A stretch of DNA of 64,000 bases from G965233625 sp965233625 (GTDB taxonomy: Bacteria; Planctomycetota; Planctomycetia; Pirellulales; Pirellulaceae), in assembly GCA_965233625.1 (NCBI GenBank), contig OZ247499.1, positions 124,001-188,000 on the forward strand, written 5' to 3'. A program made the translations under genes and the position numbers. The notes under the pieces are model-generated. The model was not told where the DNA came from and made no database searches. It saw only the letters and a list, made by a program, of their open reading frames with translations. Each line of letters begins with the position of its first letter. Position 1 is the first letter of the stretch. Shown piece after piece: positions 20,847 to 26,882 of the stretch.

Positions 20847-22431
20847 GCTTCACCTCCTCTTTGGTTTGCACTTCGCGATGGTTTTCGATCGCCGGGCGGA
20901 CCATACCCATCAGGGCTGCCACGCCACGGTCCAGATCAGCCTCGAACAACGCCTTCAACAGTCCCAGCCCGATGGCTTCGGGTTTGCTGACCGGCAGACC
21001 CGGAACAGCATCGCTTAACGAGCGGATGCCACGTGCTTCCGCTGCGGACACTGGCGAGATTTGGTGCACCGGCGTGGTGACACCCATCTTCCGCACCGCT
21101 CGCATCACTTCCGCGAAACGTCCGGCCGGGGCATTTTCATATCCATCGGAAAGTACGAACACGACATCCGGCTGACACTTCAGTAAGGTGACTAGACCGG
21201 CTGCCAGTGACGTGTCGCCAGCGGGCTGGACCAGTTCGCTGGTTGGCGAGATGCGTCCATCGCTGGTGACAATCGTCGATCTCTCGGCAGTCGCTGCCAG
21301 AACATCACGCAGAGCCAAGGCGACAGAGATTGGCCGCAGGGCCTGCGTATCGTGCCCCATCATTGACGCGGAAACGTCGAGCAGGATCGCCGCGTGGTCA
21401 AACTGCACGGGCAGCCGCGCAGTGATGGACTTCGCCTTGCGAGCTAACTCGTCCTTGATTTCAGCAGTCAGCCCCATCTCGTAGGCGTAGATGTACAGTC
21501 GAACCGCATCGTACCTGGCTGGATCGAACGTGACTTCGACTTCCGCCTCCTGGGCCTTACGCTGCAAACTGATCTGCTGACCAGTAGAAAGCTGAGCCTT
21601 GGTCAGTTCCAGCACTTCGGCGCTGGTTCTATCGCGGTGGTACCGGCTGCGCAGACCTTCCAGCGTTTCGTAAGGCAGCGTACGCCCACTTGCCAGATCT
21701 TGCTTCGCATCCCGGTATGCCGCCAGGCGGCGCAGTGTCAGGCCATCTTCATCGCCCAGGACAAACCGCACGCACTGTTCAATACGCTGCACGTCGCCGT
21801 TGACGAACCGCGTTAGATTACGCTGAACGATCTGACGTTCTTTCTCTGTCCGTGCATCAACAGGCTTCCTCAGTACATTACGCAGGATGCTTGCCGTGCG
21901 ACGGCCCCAGGCGTGTACGAGCGCCGTTTCCAGCTTGCGCCGGTACTTCACTGCCCAGAACTCAAGCTTGTCCGCTCCCAGAACGGTCGAAAGAATTAGC
22001 CGTCGCGTGCGTGCGTTATTAACGCGCTGCGAACGCAACACGCCAAACATCTTTAGCATCCGCTGTGGTGGTAGTGTCTGCAACAGGCTGCGCAGCAGGG
22101 CGGCTTCCTGCCAAGGATTCATCCATCCATCACGCGACTGTCCCGCACGCAACAGCCGGACGGCGCCGGACTGGCGACTGAAATCGGTGAGTCCAGGCAG
22201 CATCAGCGCCGCAGCGTAAACTCCGCGGTCCATCTCAAAGAGATCGCGGTGAACGGCTTCGGTTGCTGCTTGCTGTTCAGCACGCGTGTTGTAGAACGTC
22301 GCGCGGGCCGTCGCCGTAGCCGCAATATCCAGAAACTCACCAAATGCCAGTGGCAGCAACTCACGCTGCTCTTCTGACAGGTGTATCATCTGCACATTTT
22401 GCGTCGATTCGCCGTTCATCAGCGCCTTCAT
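20833..22431 (-). CDS. vWA protein with TROVE/Ro60-like helical-repeat N-terminus
   Basis: A 532-residue protein. The first 300 residues are alpha-helical (EAALLRSLLQTLPPQRMLKMF, RVNNARTRRLILSTVLG, WAVKYRRKLETALVHAWG), resembling the HEAT-like ring of TROVE/Ro60 proteins. From about 345 a von Willebrand A domain has a complete MIDAS: D352-x-S-x-S (DVSASM), a Thr in AGDTSLAAGL and the Asp of VLSDGYEN. Ro60/Rsr proteins bind misfolded RNAs and Y RNAs, some of which imitate tRNAs. Here the gene lies directly downstream (same strand) of a large tRNA array and is coupled to an ARPP-1-like gene. The vWA part is certain. The TROVE relation is an inference from fold pattern and context; a generic vWA/HEAT protein is the alternative. 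Confidence 0.65.
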   Translation of the reverse strand: MKALMNGESTQNVQMIHLSEEQRELLPLAFGEFLDIAATATARATFYNTRAEQQAATEAVHRDLFEMDRGVYAAALMLPGLTDFSRQSGAVRLLRAGQSRDGWMNPWQEAALLRSLLQTLPPQRMLKMFGVLRSQRVNNARTRRLILSTVLGADKLEFWAVKYRRKLETALVHAWGRRTASILRNVLRKPVDARTEKERQIVQRNLTRFVNGDVQRIEQCVRFVLGDEDGLTLRRLAAYRDAKQDLASGRTLPYETLEGLRSRYHRDRTSAEVLELTKAQLSTGQQISLQRKAQEAEVEVTFDPARYDAVRLYIYAYEMGLTAEIKDELARKAKSITARLPVQFDHAAILLDVSASMMGHDTQALRPISVALALRDVLAATAERSTIVTSDGRISPTSELVQPAGDTSLAAGLVTLLKCQPDVVFVLSDGYENAPAGRFAEVMRAVRKMGVTTPVHQISPVSAAEARGIRSLSDAVPGLPVSKPEAIGLGLLKALFEADLDRGVAALMGMVRPAIENHREVQTKEEVKHVFQ

Positions 22432-22466
22432 GATTTCGCTCCATGACTGGAAGCCGATCTAAAATG

Positions 22467-22487
22467 GGACCGGCGCAGGGCCGGTCC
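22467..22487 (-). terminator. Hairpin between tRNA array and vWA gene
   Basis: A perfect 8-bp stem GGACCGGC/GCCGGTCC with a 5-nt loop lies 36 bp upstream of the vWA start codon on the - strand and just after the last tRNA-like piece. On the - strand it is followed by CATTTTAG, a weak U-tract. It may terminate the array transcript or act as a leader structure of the vWA mRNA. Confidence 0.55.
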
Positions 22488-22509
22488 TCTGGTTCAACGC
22501 CGGGTAGGG

Positions 22510-22650
22510 TGCGGGTCGCAGACTTGTGGTGTGCGTTTGCCAGTTTCGCCACTCCGCCCTATTAGAAAAAAGAGGCGGAGGAGAGATTCGAACTCTCAGT
22601 CACGTTGCCGTGACACACAGGATCGACGCGTCAGTTCCCGGCAGCTTCAA
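22510..22650 (-). ncRNA. Candidate circularly permuted (or scrambled) class II tRNA
   Basis: Reading the - strand, a 3' tRNA half comes first: a variable arm TCACG-GCAA-CGTGA, a perfect T-arm GAGAG-TTCGAAT-CTCTC and acceptor CTCCGCC (22580-22574). After 15 nt containing T6 comes a 5' half: acceptor GGCGGAG (22558-22552), TG, and a canonical Leu/Ser-type D-arm GCG-AAACTGGCAAA-CGC. The two acceptor strands pair perfectly over 7 bp although they are in reversed order. The anticodon arm does not rebuild cleanly: CACAC of the 5' half can pair with GTGTG of the 3' half only with a shifted register. It may be a permuted tRNA or two unrelated remnants. Confidence 0.4.
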
Positions 22651-22724
22651 CTTATCGTGAATCTGGATGCCGGCGTCCGGCAGCCAGTCTGAAATCAAAC
22701 CCAGGGTAGGTTGCTGGTCAATGA

Positions 22725-22797
22725 TTGGTGGAGTTTTGCATACCCCAACGGTTAACAGCCGTTGTTCTGAAGTGACGAGCGAGTCCCTGGAAAAAAC
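22725..22797 (-). pseudogene. Degenerate tRNA-Asn-like remnant
   Basis: An intact Asn-type anticodon hairpin AACGG-CTGTTAA-CCGTT (anticodon GTT, 22763-22747) is followed directly by a 5-bp T-arm-like stem with loop ATGCAAA and no variable loop. No matching acceptor stem is seen. It is probably a decayed tRNA at the end of the array. Confidence 0.45.
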
Positions 22798-22826
22798 TAA
22801 AGCCGCGGGCAAGGTTGCAGGTCATG

Positions 22827-22900
22827 GGTGTTGCGAAGGAATCGAACCTTCAACCGCCAGTTCCTAAGACTGGTGCTCTAACCGGTTGAGCTAGCTGTAA
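22827..22900 (-). tRNA. tRNA with anticodon TAG (Leu codon CTA), class I body
   Basis: D-arm GCTC-AACCGGTTA-GAGC, anticodon loop CTTAGGA on CCAGT/ACTGG, 5-nt variable loop CGGTT, T-arm GAAGG-TTCGATT-CCTTC. The acceptor stem (TTACAGC/GCAACAC) pairs at only 3 of 7 positions, so it may be non-functional. No long variable arm despite a Leu anticodon. No CCA encoded. Confidence 0.7.
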
Positions 22901-22985
22901 TGACGTGCGAGTGCCCTGCGACTTCAGTTGATTGGACGGACCTTAAACGACACAAGTGGTTCACTTGCTCTAAAGATCCTTTTAG

Positions 22986-23056
22986 AGACGCCGATGGGAG
23001 TCGAACCCATTTAGACCGGGTTGCAGCCGGTTGCCGTGCCGTCTGGCTCCAGCGTC
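22986..23056 (-). tRNA. tRNA-Cys(GCA)
   Basis: Acceptor GACGCTG/CGGCGTC pairs fully, anticodon loop CTGCAAC, T-arm ATGGG-TTCGACT-CCCAT, discriminator T73 as expected for Cys. No CCA encoded. Confidence 0.9.
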
Positions 23057-23065
23057 CTTTGAAAA

Positions 23066-23138
23066 GTGTCCCTGCCAGGAATCGAACCTGATCTTCAACC
23101 TTCGCAGAGTTGCGTGCATCCACCACACCCCAAGGACA
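23066..23138 (-). tRNA. tRNA-Arg(GCG)
   Basis: Acceptor TGTCCTT/AGGGACA pairs over 7 bp, anticodon loop CTGCGAA on CAACT/GGTTG, T-loop TTCGATT. The D-arm is unusual, with an extra base between acceptor and D-stem. Confidence 0.75.
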
Positions 23139-23148
23139 TTTGCCTAAG

Positions 23149-23219
23149 TACCTCGCCAGGGAGTCGAACCCCGTCTAATGGTTCCGAAGACCATCGTGCT
23201 TCCATCACACTCGCAAGGC
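23149..23219 (-). tRNA. tRNA-Arg(TCG)
   Basis: Acceptor GCCTTGC/GCGAGGT, anticodon loop CTTCGGA on ATGGT/ACCAT, T-loop TTCGACT, A73. No CCA encoded. Confidence 0.85.
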
Positions 23220-23267
23220 ATGTTTGTATTGCTGTCCAGGCATCTAATCTCGTCCAGAAACTTTCAG

Positions 23268-23352
23268 CGGAAGGAGAGGGAATCGAACCCTCAAGGCCAT
23301 GTGGCTCGTCCGGCTTCCAACCGGGTCCCGTCGCCAGTCGGGTTGCCCTTCC
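23268..23352 (-). tRNA. tRNA-Ser(GGA)
   Basis: Class II tRNA with acceptor GGAAGGG/TCCTTCC, anticodon loop TTGGAAG, long variable arm, T-arm GAGGG-TTCGATT-CCCTC and G73, all expected for Ser. Confidence 0.9.
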
Positions 23353-23368
23353 ATTTCTCAGTTATCAG

Positions 23369-23440
23369 TAGCCCGGCCAGGAATCGAACCCGGAATTTCC
23401 CGTTAGAAGCGGGAGGTGATTTCCGTTTCACCACCAGGCC
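23369..23440 (-). tRNA. tRNA-Arg(TCT)
   Basis: Acceptor GGCCTGG/CCGGGCT, anticodon loop CTTCTAA on TCCCG/CGGGA, T-arm CCGGG-TTCGATT-CCTGG, A73. Confidence 0.88.
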
Positions 23441-23462
23441 CTATCTGTCTACCGTGAGTCAG

Positions 23463-23548
23463 CGGAAGGCAAGGGATTTGAACCCTCATCTCTGTACAGA
23501 GGCACGCATTAGCAGTGCGGCCCGGCAAACCGTATCCGGCTACCTTCC
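23463..23548 (-). tRNA. tRNA-Ser(GCT)
   Basis: Class II tRNA: acceptor GGAAGGT/GCCTTCC, anticodon loop CTGCTAA on CCGCA/TGCGT, variable arm CCTCTGTACAGAG, T-loop TTCAAAT, G73. Confidence 0.92.
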
Positions 23549-23572
23549 AGTTTCAAATTCGTTCTGTGAAAG

Positions 23573-23644
23573 AGGTCCGTCCGGGAGTTGAACCCGGTCT
23601 ACATCCCTACCAAGGAAGCGTGCTGCCAATAACACTTACAGACC
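23573..23644 (-). tRNA. tRNA-Thr(GGT)
   Basis: Acceptor GGTCTGT/ACGGACC, anticodon loop TTGGTAG on CTTCC/GGATG (one mismatch), T-arm CCGGG-TTCAACT-CCCGG, T73. Confidence 0.85.
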
Positions 23645-23657
23645 ATGTGAAAACCAG

Positions 23658-23733
23658 TGACCAGAGTGGGCGTCGAACCCACAAAATCGCCACGCCCTCA
23701 ACGTGACCGCTTTTCCGGTTTGCGTACCTGGTC
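23658..23733 (-). tRNA. tRNA-Leu(GAG), lacks long variable arm
   Basis: A 76-nt cloverleaf: acceptor GACCAGG/TCTGGTC, D-arm CGC-AAACCGGAAAA-GCG, anticodon loop TTGAGGG on TCACG/CGTGG, variable loop CGATTTT (7 nt), T-arm GTGGG-TTCGACG-CCCAC, A73. The D-arm and variable loop nearly match those of tRNA-Leu(CAA) at 24201. Confidence 0.85.
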
Positions 23734-23744
23734 GATAAAAAAGT

Positions 23745-23812
23745 AGCGGGTCCGGGAGTCGCACCCGGCAGTCCTGGCATATGAAACCTGGATGAGCACT
23801 GGCCCACCCGCA
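23745..23812 (-). tRNA. tRNA with CAT anticodon (Met/Ile2), atypical
   Basis: Anticodon loop TTCATAT on CAGGT/GCCAG (one mismatch), T-arm CCGGG-TGCGACT-CCCGG with G55, acceptor GCGGGT/ACCCGC (6 bp). The D-arm is irregular. Whether it is elongator Met, initiator or lysidine-modified Ile2 cannot be decided. Confidence 0.65.
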
Positions 23813-23817
23813 TCAAG

Positions 23818-23887
23818 TTGCAGGTCCCGGTATCGAACCGGGCGGGTCGAGCTTATGAAACCCAACTGGACACCAGTCGCACCTGCA
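23818..23887 (-). tRNA. tRNA with CAT anticodon (Met/Ile2)
   Basis: Acceptor TGCAGGT/ACCTGCA pairs perfectly, anticodon loop TTCATAA on TGGGT/GCTCG, T-arm CCCGG-TTCGATA-CCGGG. The D region forms ACTGG-TGT-CCAGT, a tight hairpin without the usual GG loop. Confidence 0.75.
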
Positions 23888-23892
23888 ATAAG

Positions 23893-23975
23893 TAGCCAAG
23901 GGGAGATTTGCACTCCCACGCCCCGAGGGGCACGACGTTCTGAGCGTCGCGCGTCTTCTATTCCGCCACTTGGCT
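23893..23975 (-). tRNA. tRNA-Leu(CAG), class II
   Basis: Acceptor AGCCAAG/CTTGGCT, Leu-type D-arm, anticodon loop CTCAGAA on CGACG/CGTCG, long variable arm GCCCCTCGGGGC, A73. The T-loop is TGCAAAT with G at position 55. The only Leu-anticodon tRNA here with a normal long variable arm. Confidence 0.9.
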
Positions 23976-24029
23976 ATGTTTTCGTGTTCAATGCACCTCT
24001 ATAGACGTTGAACGTGTGATGTTTTTCAG

Positions 24030-24102
24030 CGGTGATGACGGGATTTGAACCCGCACAGACGGATAGACAATCCATCATGCTGCCTGGTTACATCACATCA
24101 CC
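24030..24102 (-). tRNA. tRNA-Asp(GTC)
   Basis: Acceptor GGTGATG/CATCACC, anticodon loop TTGTCTA on ATGGA/TCCGT, T-arm GCGGG-TTCAAAT-CCCGT, G73 as expected for Asp. Confidence 0.9.
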
Positions 24103-24107
24103 TGAAG

Positions 24108-24189
24108 TGCGCCGGGACGGAGTTGAACCGCCACAGCAATGAAGCGGGTGGGTTACAGCCACTTGGGCTCGCCAATGCCCAGCCGACGC
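24108..24189 (-). tRNA. tRNA-Tyr(GTA)
   Basis: Class II: acceptor GCGTCGG/CCGGCGC, D-arm GGGC...GCCC, anticodon loop CTGTAAC on AGTGG/CCACC, long variable arm, T-loop TTCAACT, A73. Confidence 0.9.
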
Positions 24190-24200
24190 ATGTTAGTGAG

Positions 24201-24276
24201 TAGCACGGGAGGGAATCGAACCCACAAAATCACGAAGGTTTGAACTTCGCCGCTTTTCCGGTTTGCGTACCATGCC
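24201..24276 (-). tRNA. tRNA-Leu(CAA), lacks long variable arm
   Basis: 76 nt: acceptor GGCATGG/CCGTGCT, D-arm CGC-AAACCGGAAAA-GCG, anticodon loop TTCAAAC on CGAAG/CTTCG, 7-nt variable loop TGATTTT, T-arm GTGGG-TTCGATT-CCCTC (one mismatch), A73. Sister of tRNA-Leu(GAG). Confidence 0.85.
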
Positions 24277-24366
24277 ATGTCTTGTTCGCGCTCGCCGTCT
24301 TTACTCCGTGGCCTTCCGCGCGATGGGCGAAGAAGCTTCCGGTGTTTCGCGAGACGCGTTGTTAAG

Positions 24367-24440
24367 TAGCCCAGGTGAGATTCGAACTCACAGCATCCCT
24401 GGTTCTAAGCCAAGGTGGTCTTCCTGTTGCCTACCGGGCC
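24367..24440 (-). tRNA. tRNA-Leu(TAG), lacks long variable arm
   Basis: Acceptor GGCCCGG/CTGGGCT, anticodon loop CTTAGAA on CTTGG/CCAGG, 6-nt variable loop GATGCT, T-arm GTGAG-TTCGAAT-CTCAC, A73. The D-stem is weak. Confidence 0.8.
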
Positions 24441-24451
24441 GTGTTGTTAAG

Positions 24452-24524
24452 TACCCAGAGCAGGGATCGAACCCGCAAACACCTGGGTTTAAATCAGGCC
24501 GCTCTGCCGTTGGCGTATCTGGGC
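24452..24524 (-). tRNA. tRNA-Leu(TAA), lacks long variable arm
   Basis: 73 nt: acceptor GCCCAGA/TCTGGGT, D-arm CGC...GCG, anticodon loop TTTAAAC on CCTGA/CCAGG (one mismatch), 5-nt variable loop TGTTT, T-arm GCGGG-TTCGATC-CCTGC, A73. Confidence 0.85.
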
Positions 24525-24535
24525 AAGTGATGAAG

Positions 24536-24608
24536 TAGTCCTGGAGGGACTCGAACCCCCGGTCTGCTCTTTGTAAGAGAGTTGCCTTTGCCGCTGGGCC
24601 ACAGGACT
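24536..24608 (-). tRNA. tRNA-Val(TAC)
   Basis: Acceptor AGTCCTG/CAGGACT pairs perfectly, anticodon loop CTTACAA, T-loop TTCGAGT, A73. Confidence 0.9.
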
Positions 24609-24666
24609 GAGTTTTATTTGTTTGTGAAGGTTCGCCGCTTGTTGATTGATGATTCGAACTGCGAAG

Positions 24667-24734
24667 TCCTCCGTCCGGGGATCGCACCCGGTCTGCTTGC
24701 TTCAGAGGCAAACGTCGCAACTATGCGCCAGAGA
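24667..24734 (-). tRNA. tRNA-Gln(CTG), atypical
   Basis: Anticodon loop CTCTGAA on TTTGC/GCAAG, T-arm CCGGG-TGCGATC-CCCGG with G55, acceptor TCTCTGG/ACGGAGG with one mismatch. Short (68 nt) with a reduced D-arm. Confidence 0.7.
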
Positions 24735-24751
24735 ATGTGAAGTTTTTGTAG

Positions 24752-24835
24752 CGGAAGGAGTGGGAGTTGAACCCACAAGGCTTATCGCTCGACCGCTTTC
24801 GAGGCGGCTGCCGTCACCAGTCGGCTTGCCCTTCC
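24752..24835 (-). tRNA. tRNA-Ser(CGA)
   Basis: Class II: acceptor GGAAGGG/TCCTTCC, anticodon loop CTCGAAA on GCCGC/GCGGT, long variable arm, T-arm GTGGG-TTCAACT-CCCAC, G73. Close relative of tRNA-Ser(GGA) in the same array. Confidence 0.92.
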
Positions 24836-24841
24836 ATCAAG

Positions 24842-24916
24842 CTGCGGAGGCAGGAATCGAACCTGCGTCAGGACGGGTAACAACCGCCCGCCCGTACCAG
24901 CACGAGCACCACCGCA
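24842..24916 (-). tRNA. tRNA-Asn(GTT)
   Basis: Acceptor TGCGGTG/CTCCGCA (one mismatch), anticodon loop TTGTTAC on GGCGG/CCGTC, T-arm GCAGG-TTCGATT-CCTGC, G73. Confidence 0.88.
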
Positions 24917-24944
24917 TCAATCAAAATTGGAGATTTGTATCAAG

Positions 24945-25012
24945 AGCGCCCAGTGGGAGTCGAAACTTACCCGTCACGAGTCCTACTTCGTTTTGGCGTT
25001 CTCCCCACGTGA
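24945..25012 (-). pseudogene. Degenerate tRNA-like remnant, D-arm missing
   Basis: GAACGCC can pair with GGCGCTC (6 of 7), a hairpin ACGA-AGTAGGAC-TCGT stands where an anticodon arm would be, and a broken T-arm contains TTTCGACTCCCAC. There is no D-arm. It sits between tRNA-Asn and tRNA-Lys and is probably decayed. Confidence 0.4.
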
Positions 25013-25026
25013 GGCAGGGTCATGAG

Positions 25027-25098
25027 TGGGGCTAGAAGGATTCGAACCTTCACCCGTGGGCTTAAAAGGCCCCGATGCTGCCGTAACACCTTAACCCC
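25027..25098 (-). tRNA. tRNA-Lys(TTT)
   Basis: Acceptor GGGGTTA/TAGCCCC, anticodon loop CTTTTAA, T-arm GAAGG-TTCGAAT-CCTTC, A73. First tRNA of the larger array in transcription order, 198 bp from the divergent polymerase-like gene. Confidence 0.92.
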
Positions 25099-25296
25099 TT
25101 CTCTGATGAATAGGACGCAGCACAGGGCCGGATGTTCGGGGGAATTTTGAAAATGCTCAGAAGGTCGTGAGGACGTTTGAGAGGGCGTTATCACGATACT
25201 CCCTACGGCGGGGTCTAGGGTCGCTCCCGAACCGTCGGATTTCTGGCCCGGCTTGGCCCCGCCGTTTTATTCCAGATCACAACCAGAGGTGACACG

Positions 25297-26700
25297 ATGA
25301 GCAAGCGCAACAATCTTCACTTTCGCGAACTCCCCAGCTTCCGATTCAGCAAGCAAGAATTGACGGACGACTGGCGGGAGTTCTTCACGGAATCTGTCCT
25401 GCCCCGCATCTCCCTCCGCGGCTACAAGAAGGACCAGAAGCGTGAACTCTTATCCCACATGGTTCACCAGCTTGTAACGACGACGCTTGCGGGGGCGTGC
25501 GTCAGCGATACGCGGGACTGGCACGAGCCTGGCGCCAAACTCCGCTTGCAGCTTTGGGACGCCATCGAAGATGCAGGGCTACTCCGCAAATGCGTTGGCA
25601 GTGAGTCGTCTGGATTCATGACCCGATACAGGGCAACGGGCCGCCTGCTGGAATTGCAAGAGCGTTGGGAATTGCAATTGCTCTATAACATGAACCTTAT
25701 GAGGAACACCATGCTCGATAACGCCGTGCATACTGCGCTGGTTGTGATTCACAGCGGCAAGATGGACTTGGCCACGGGGGAGCCGCTTGCCGCCGAACAA
25801 TGCAAGCAGCCCATTTCAATCCGCGAGTACGTCAAACGGAAAGCCCAACGCGGGCCTGATGGAAAGCCGGATCCGCGAGCAATCAAGAATGGCTTGGAAT
25901 ACTGGCAAGGCGTTGAAGACGTTGTGGACCGCATCAACCGGTCGAACTTGTCGTTTAGCTGGCAAGCGTTCTCCACGGACCGGAACGGACGCGAGTACGC
26001 GTTCCAGCCCAACGTCTGTTTGCGACAGGTTCACGTCGGTAAGGCGTTCAGGGCAGCGAGGCTTTACAGCTTTGGGCACTTGTCGGGGCAGAACCTATCG
26101 AAAGATGTTCGACGCGGGATGCTCATTGATGGGGAGCCGACCGCCGAACTGGACTTCTCCGGCATGGCTCCGCGTATGCTCTATCACTTTGCGAAGCACG
26201 ACGTCAAGGGCGACGTTTACCGCCCTGAACGCATCTTCCCTGAATACTGGTCTTACGATAACGCCAAGCCGGAGAAGAAAACGATTTGCCGCGACTTCAT
26301 TAAGCGGGCCACCAACATCTGCTTCAACGTGGCGTCGTACCGTAAAGCAAACTCGGCGGTTCACTTACTGCTCAAGGAGCATCCGCAGCGGGCGTTCCTC
26401 CGCCAAGTGATCTACCACATCGAAGAAAGCGACCCCAGCGAAATCATCAAGCGTATCCGCGTGGCTCATCCCAAGCTCAAGGAATTCTTCTTTACGTCGC
26501 AGGGCGTCGAACTGATGACCGTTGACGGCAACATTATGAAACACGCCCTGCTTGCGTTCGCGGACGCGAAGAAGCCCGCGCTGGGGATTCACGACGCCAT
26601 TTGTTGCCGGGCGTCCGACGCGGAGTTTGCCCGCGAAGCTATGGCCGATGCCTACTTCAAATTCATGCTGTTTGAACCCGTTATCAAACGGGCCTTCTAG
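25297..26700 (+). CDS. Small protein with family-A-polymerase-like palm motifs
   Basis: A 467-residue protein of unknown function, started at an ATG preceded by AGAGGTGA. It has no exonuclease or signal sequence. Three spaced motifs recall the palm/fingers of family A DNA polymerases and T7-type RNA polymerases: motif A-like LDFSGMAPRMLYHFAK with D286, helix O/motif B-like R332-DFI-K336-RATNICFNV, and motif C-like GIHDAIC with H432-D433 (family A: VHDE). The about 250 residues before motif A are helical and unfamiliar. Sequences with 'ELDYSGLHPxMLY' occur in phages and mobile elements, mostly as hypothetical proteins (memory). It is divergent from the tRNA array and may be a replication, primase or RNA-synthesis enzyme of the element. 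Not a standard PolA. Confidence 0.55.
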   Translation: MSKRNNLHFRELPSFRFSKQELTDDWREFFTESVLPRISLRGYKKDQKRELLSHMVHQLVTTTLAGACVSDTRDWHEPGAKLRLQLWDAIEDAGLLRKCVGSESSGFMTRYRATGRLLELQERWELQLLYNMNLMRNTMLDNAVHTALVVIHSGKMDLATGEPLAAEQCKQPISIREYVKRKAQRGPDGKPDPRAIKNGLEYWQGVEDVVDRINRSNLSFSWQAFSTDRNGREYAFQPNVCLRQVHVGKAFRAARLYSFGHLSGQNLSKDVRRGMLIDGEPTAELDFSGMAPRMLYHFAKHDVKGDVYRPERIFPEYWSYDNAKPEKKTICRDFIKRATNICFNVASYRKANSAVHLLLKEHPQRAFLRQVIYHIEESDPSEIIKRIRVAHPKLKEFFFTSQGVELMTVDGNIMKHALLAFADAKKPALGIHDAICCRASDAEFAREAMADAYFKFMLFEPVIKRAF

Positions 26701-26765
26701 CCGGTGGTGACCGTCGCCCTAAGCCGTTAGTTCATAAGGCGGTTTCCCAATTGTTGTGGGTAAAC

Positions 26766-26802
26766 GGGGAGAGGGAAAACGGCGGGCACCGCCCCGCTCC
26801 CC
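26766..26802 (+). terminator. Nested hairpin after the polymerase-like gene
   Basis: GGGGAG/CTCCCC encloses GGCGG-GCA-CCGCC, 65 bp after the stop codon. There is no good U-tract nearby, so it may be an RNA structure rather than a classical terminator. Confidence 0.4.
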
Positions 26803-26882
26803 CTCCGTCCGTTGGTTGTTTAAGTAGAAAATGATCAAGTAAACGATCAAGTGCCGCGAACCGGCTCACTGGGTCACCGTGG

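Noticed and set aside
22510..22650. Two-piece (permuted) tmRNA
   Set aside because: The order of halves would fit, but the acceptor is GGCGGAG rather than GGGG-type, and there is neither a tag reading frame nor room for pseudoknots.
22600..22812. 70-residue ORF on the - strand within the tRNA end region
   Set aside because: It overlaps tRNA-like pieces, has no RBS and no recognisable content.
23066..23706. Several ORFs of 60-137 residues across the tRNA array
   Set aside because: They run through well-formed tRNA genes; their repeated 'G-x-E-P/S' peptides are translations of T-arm sequences.
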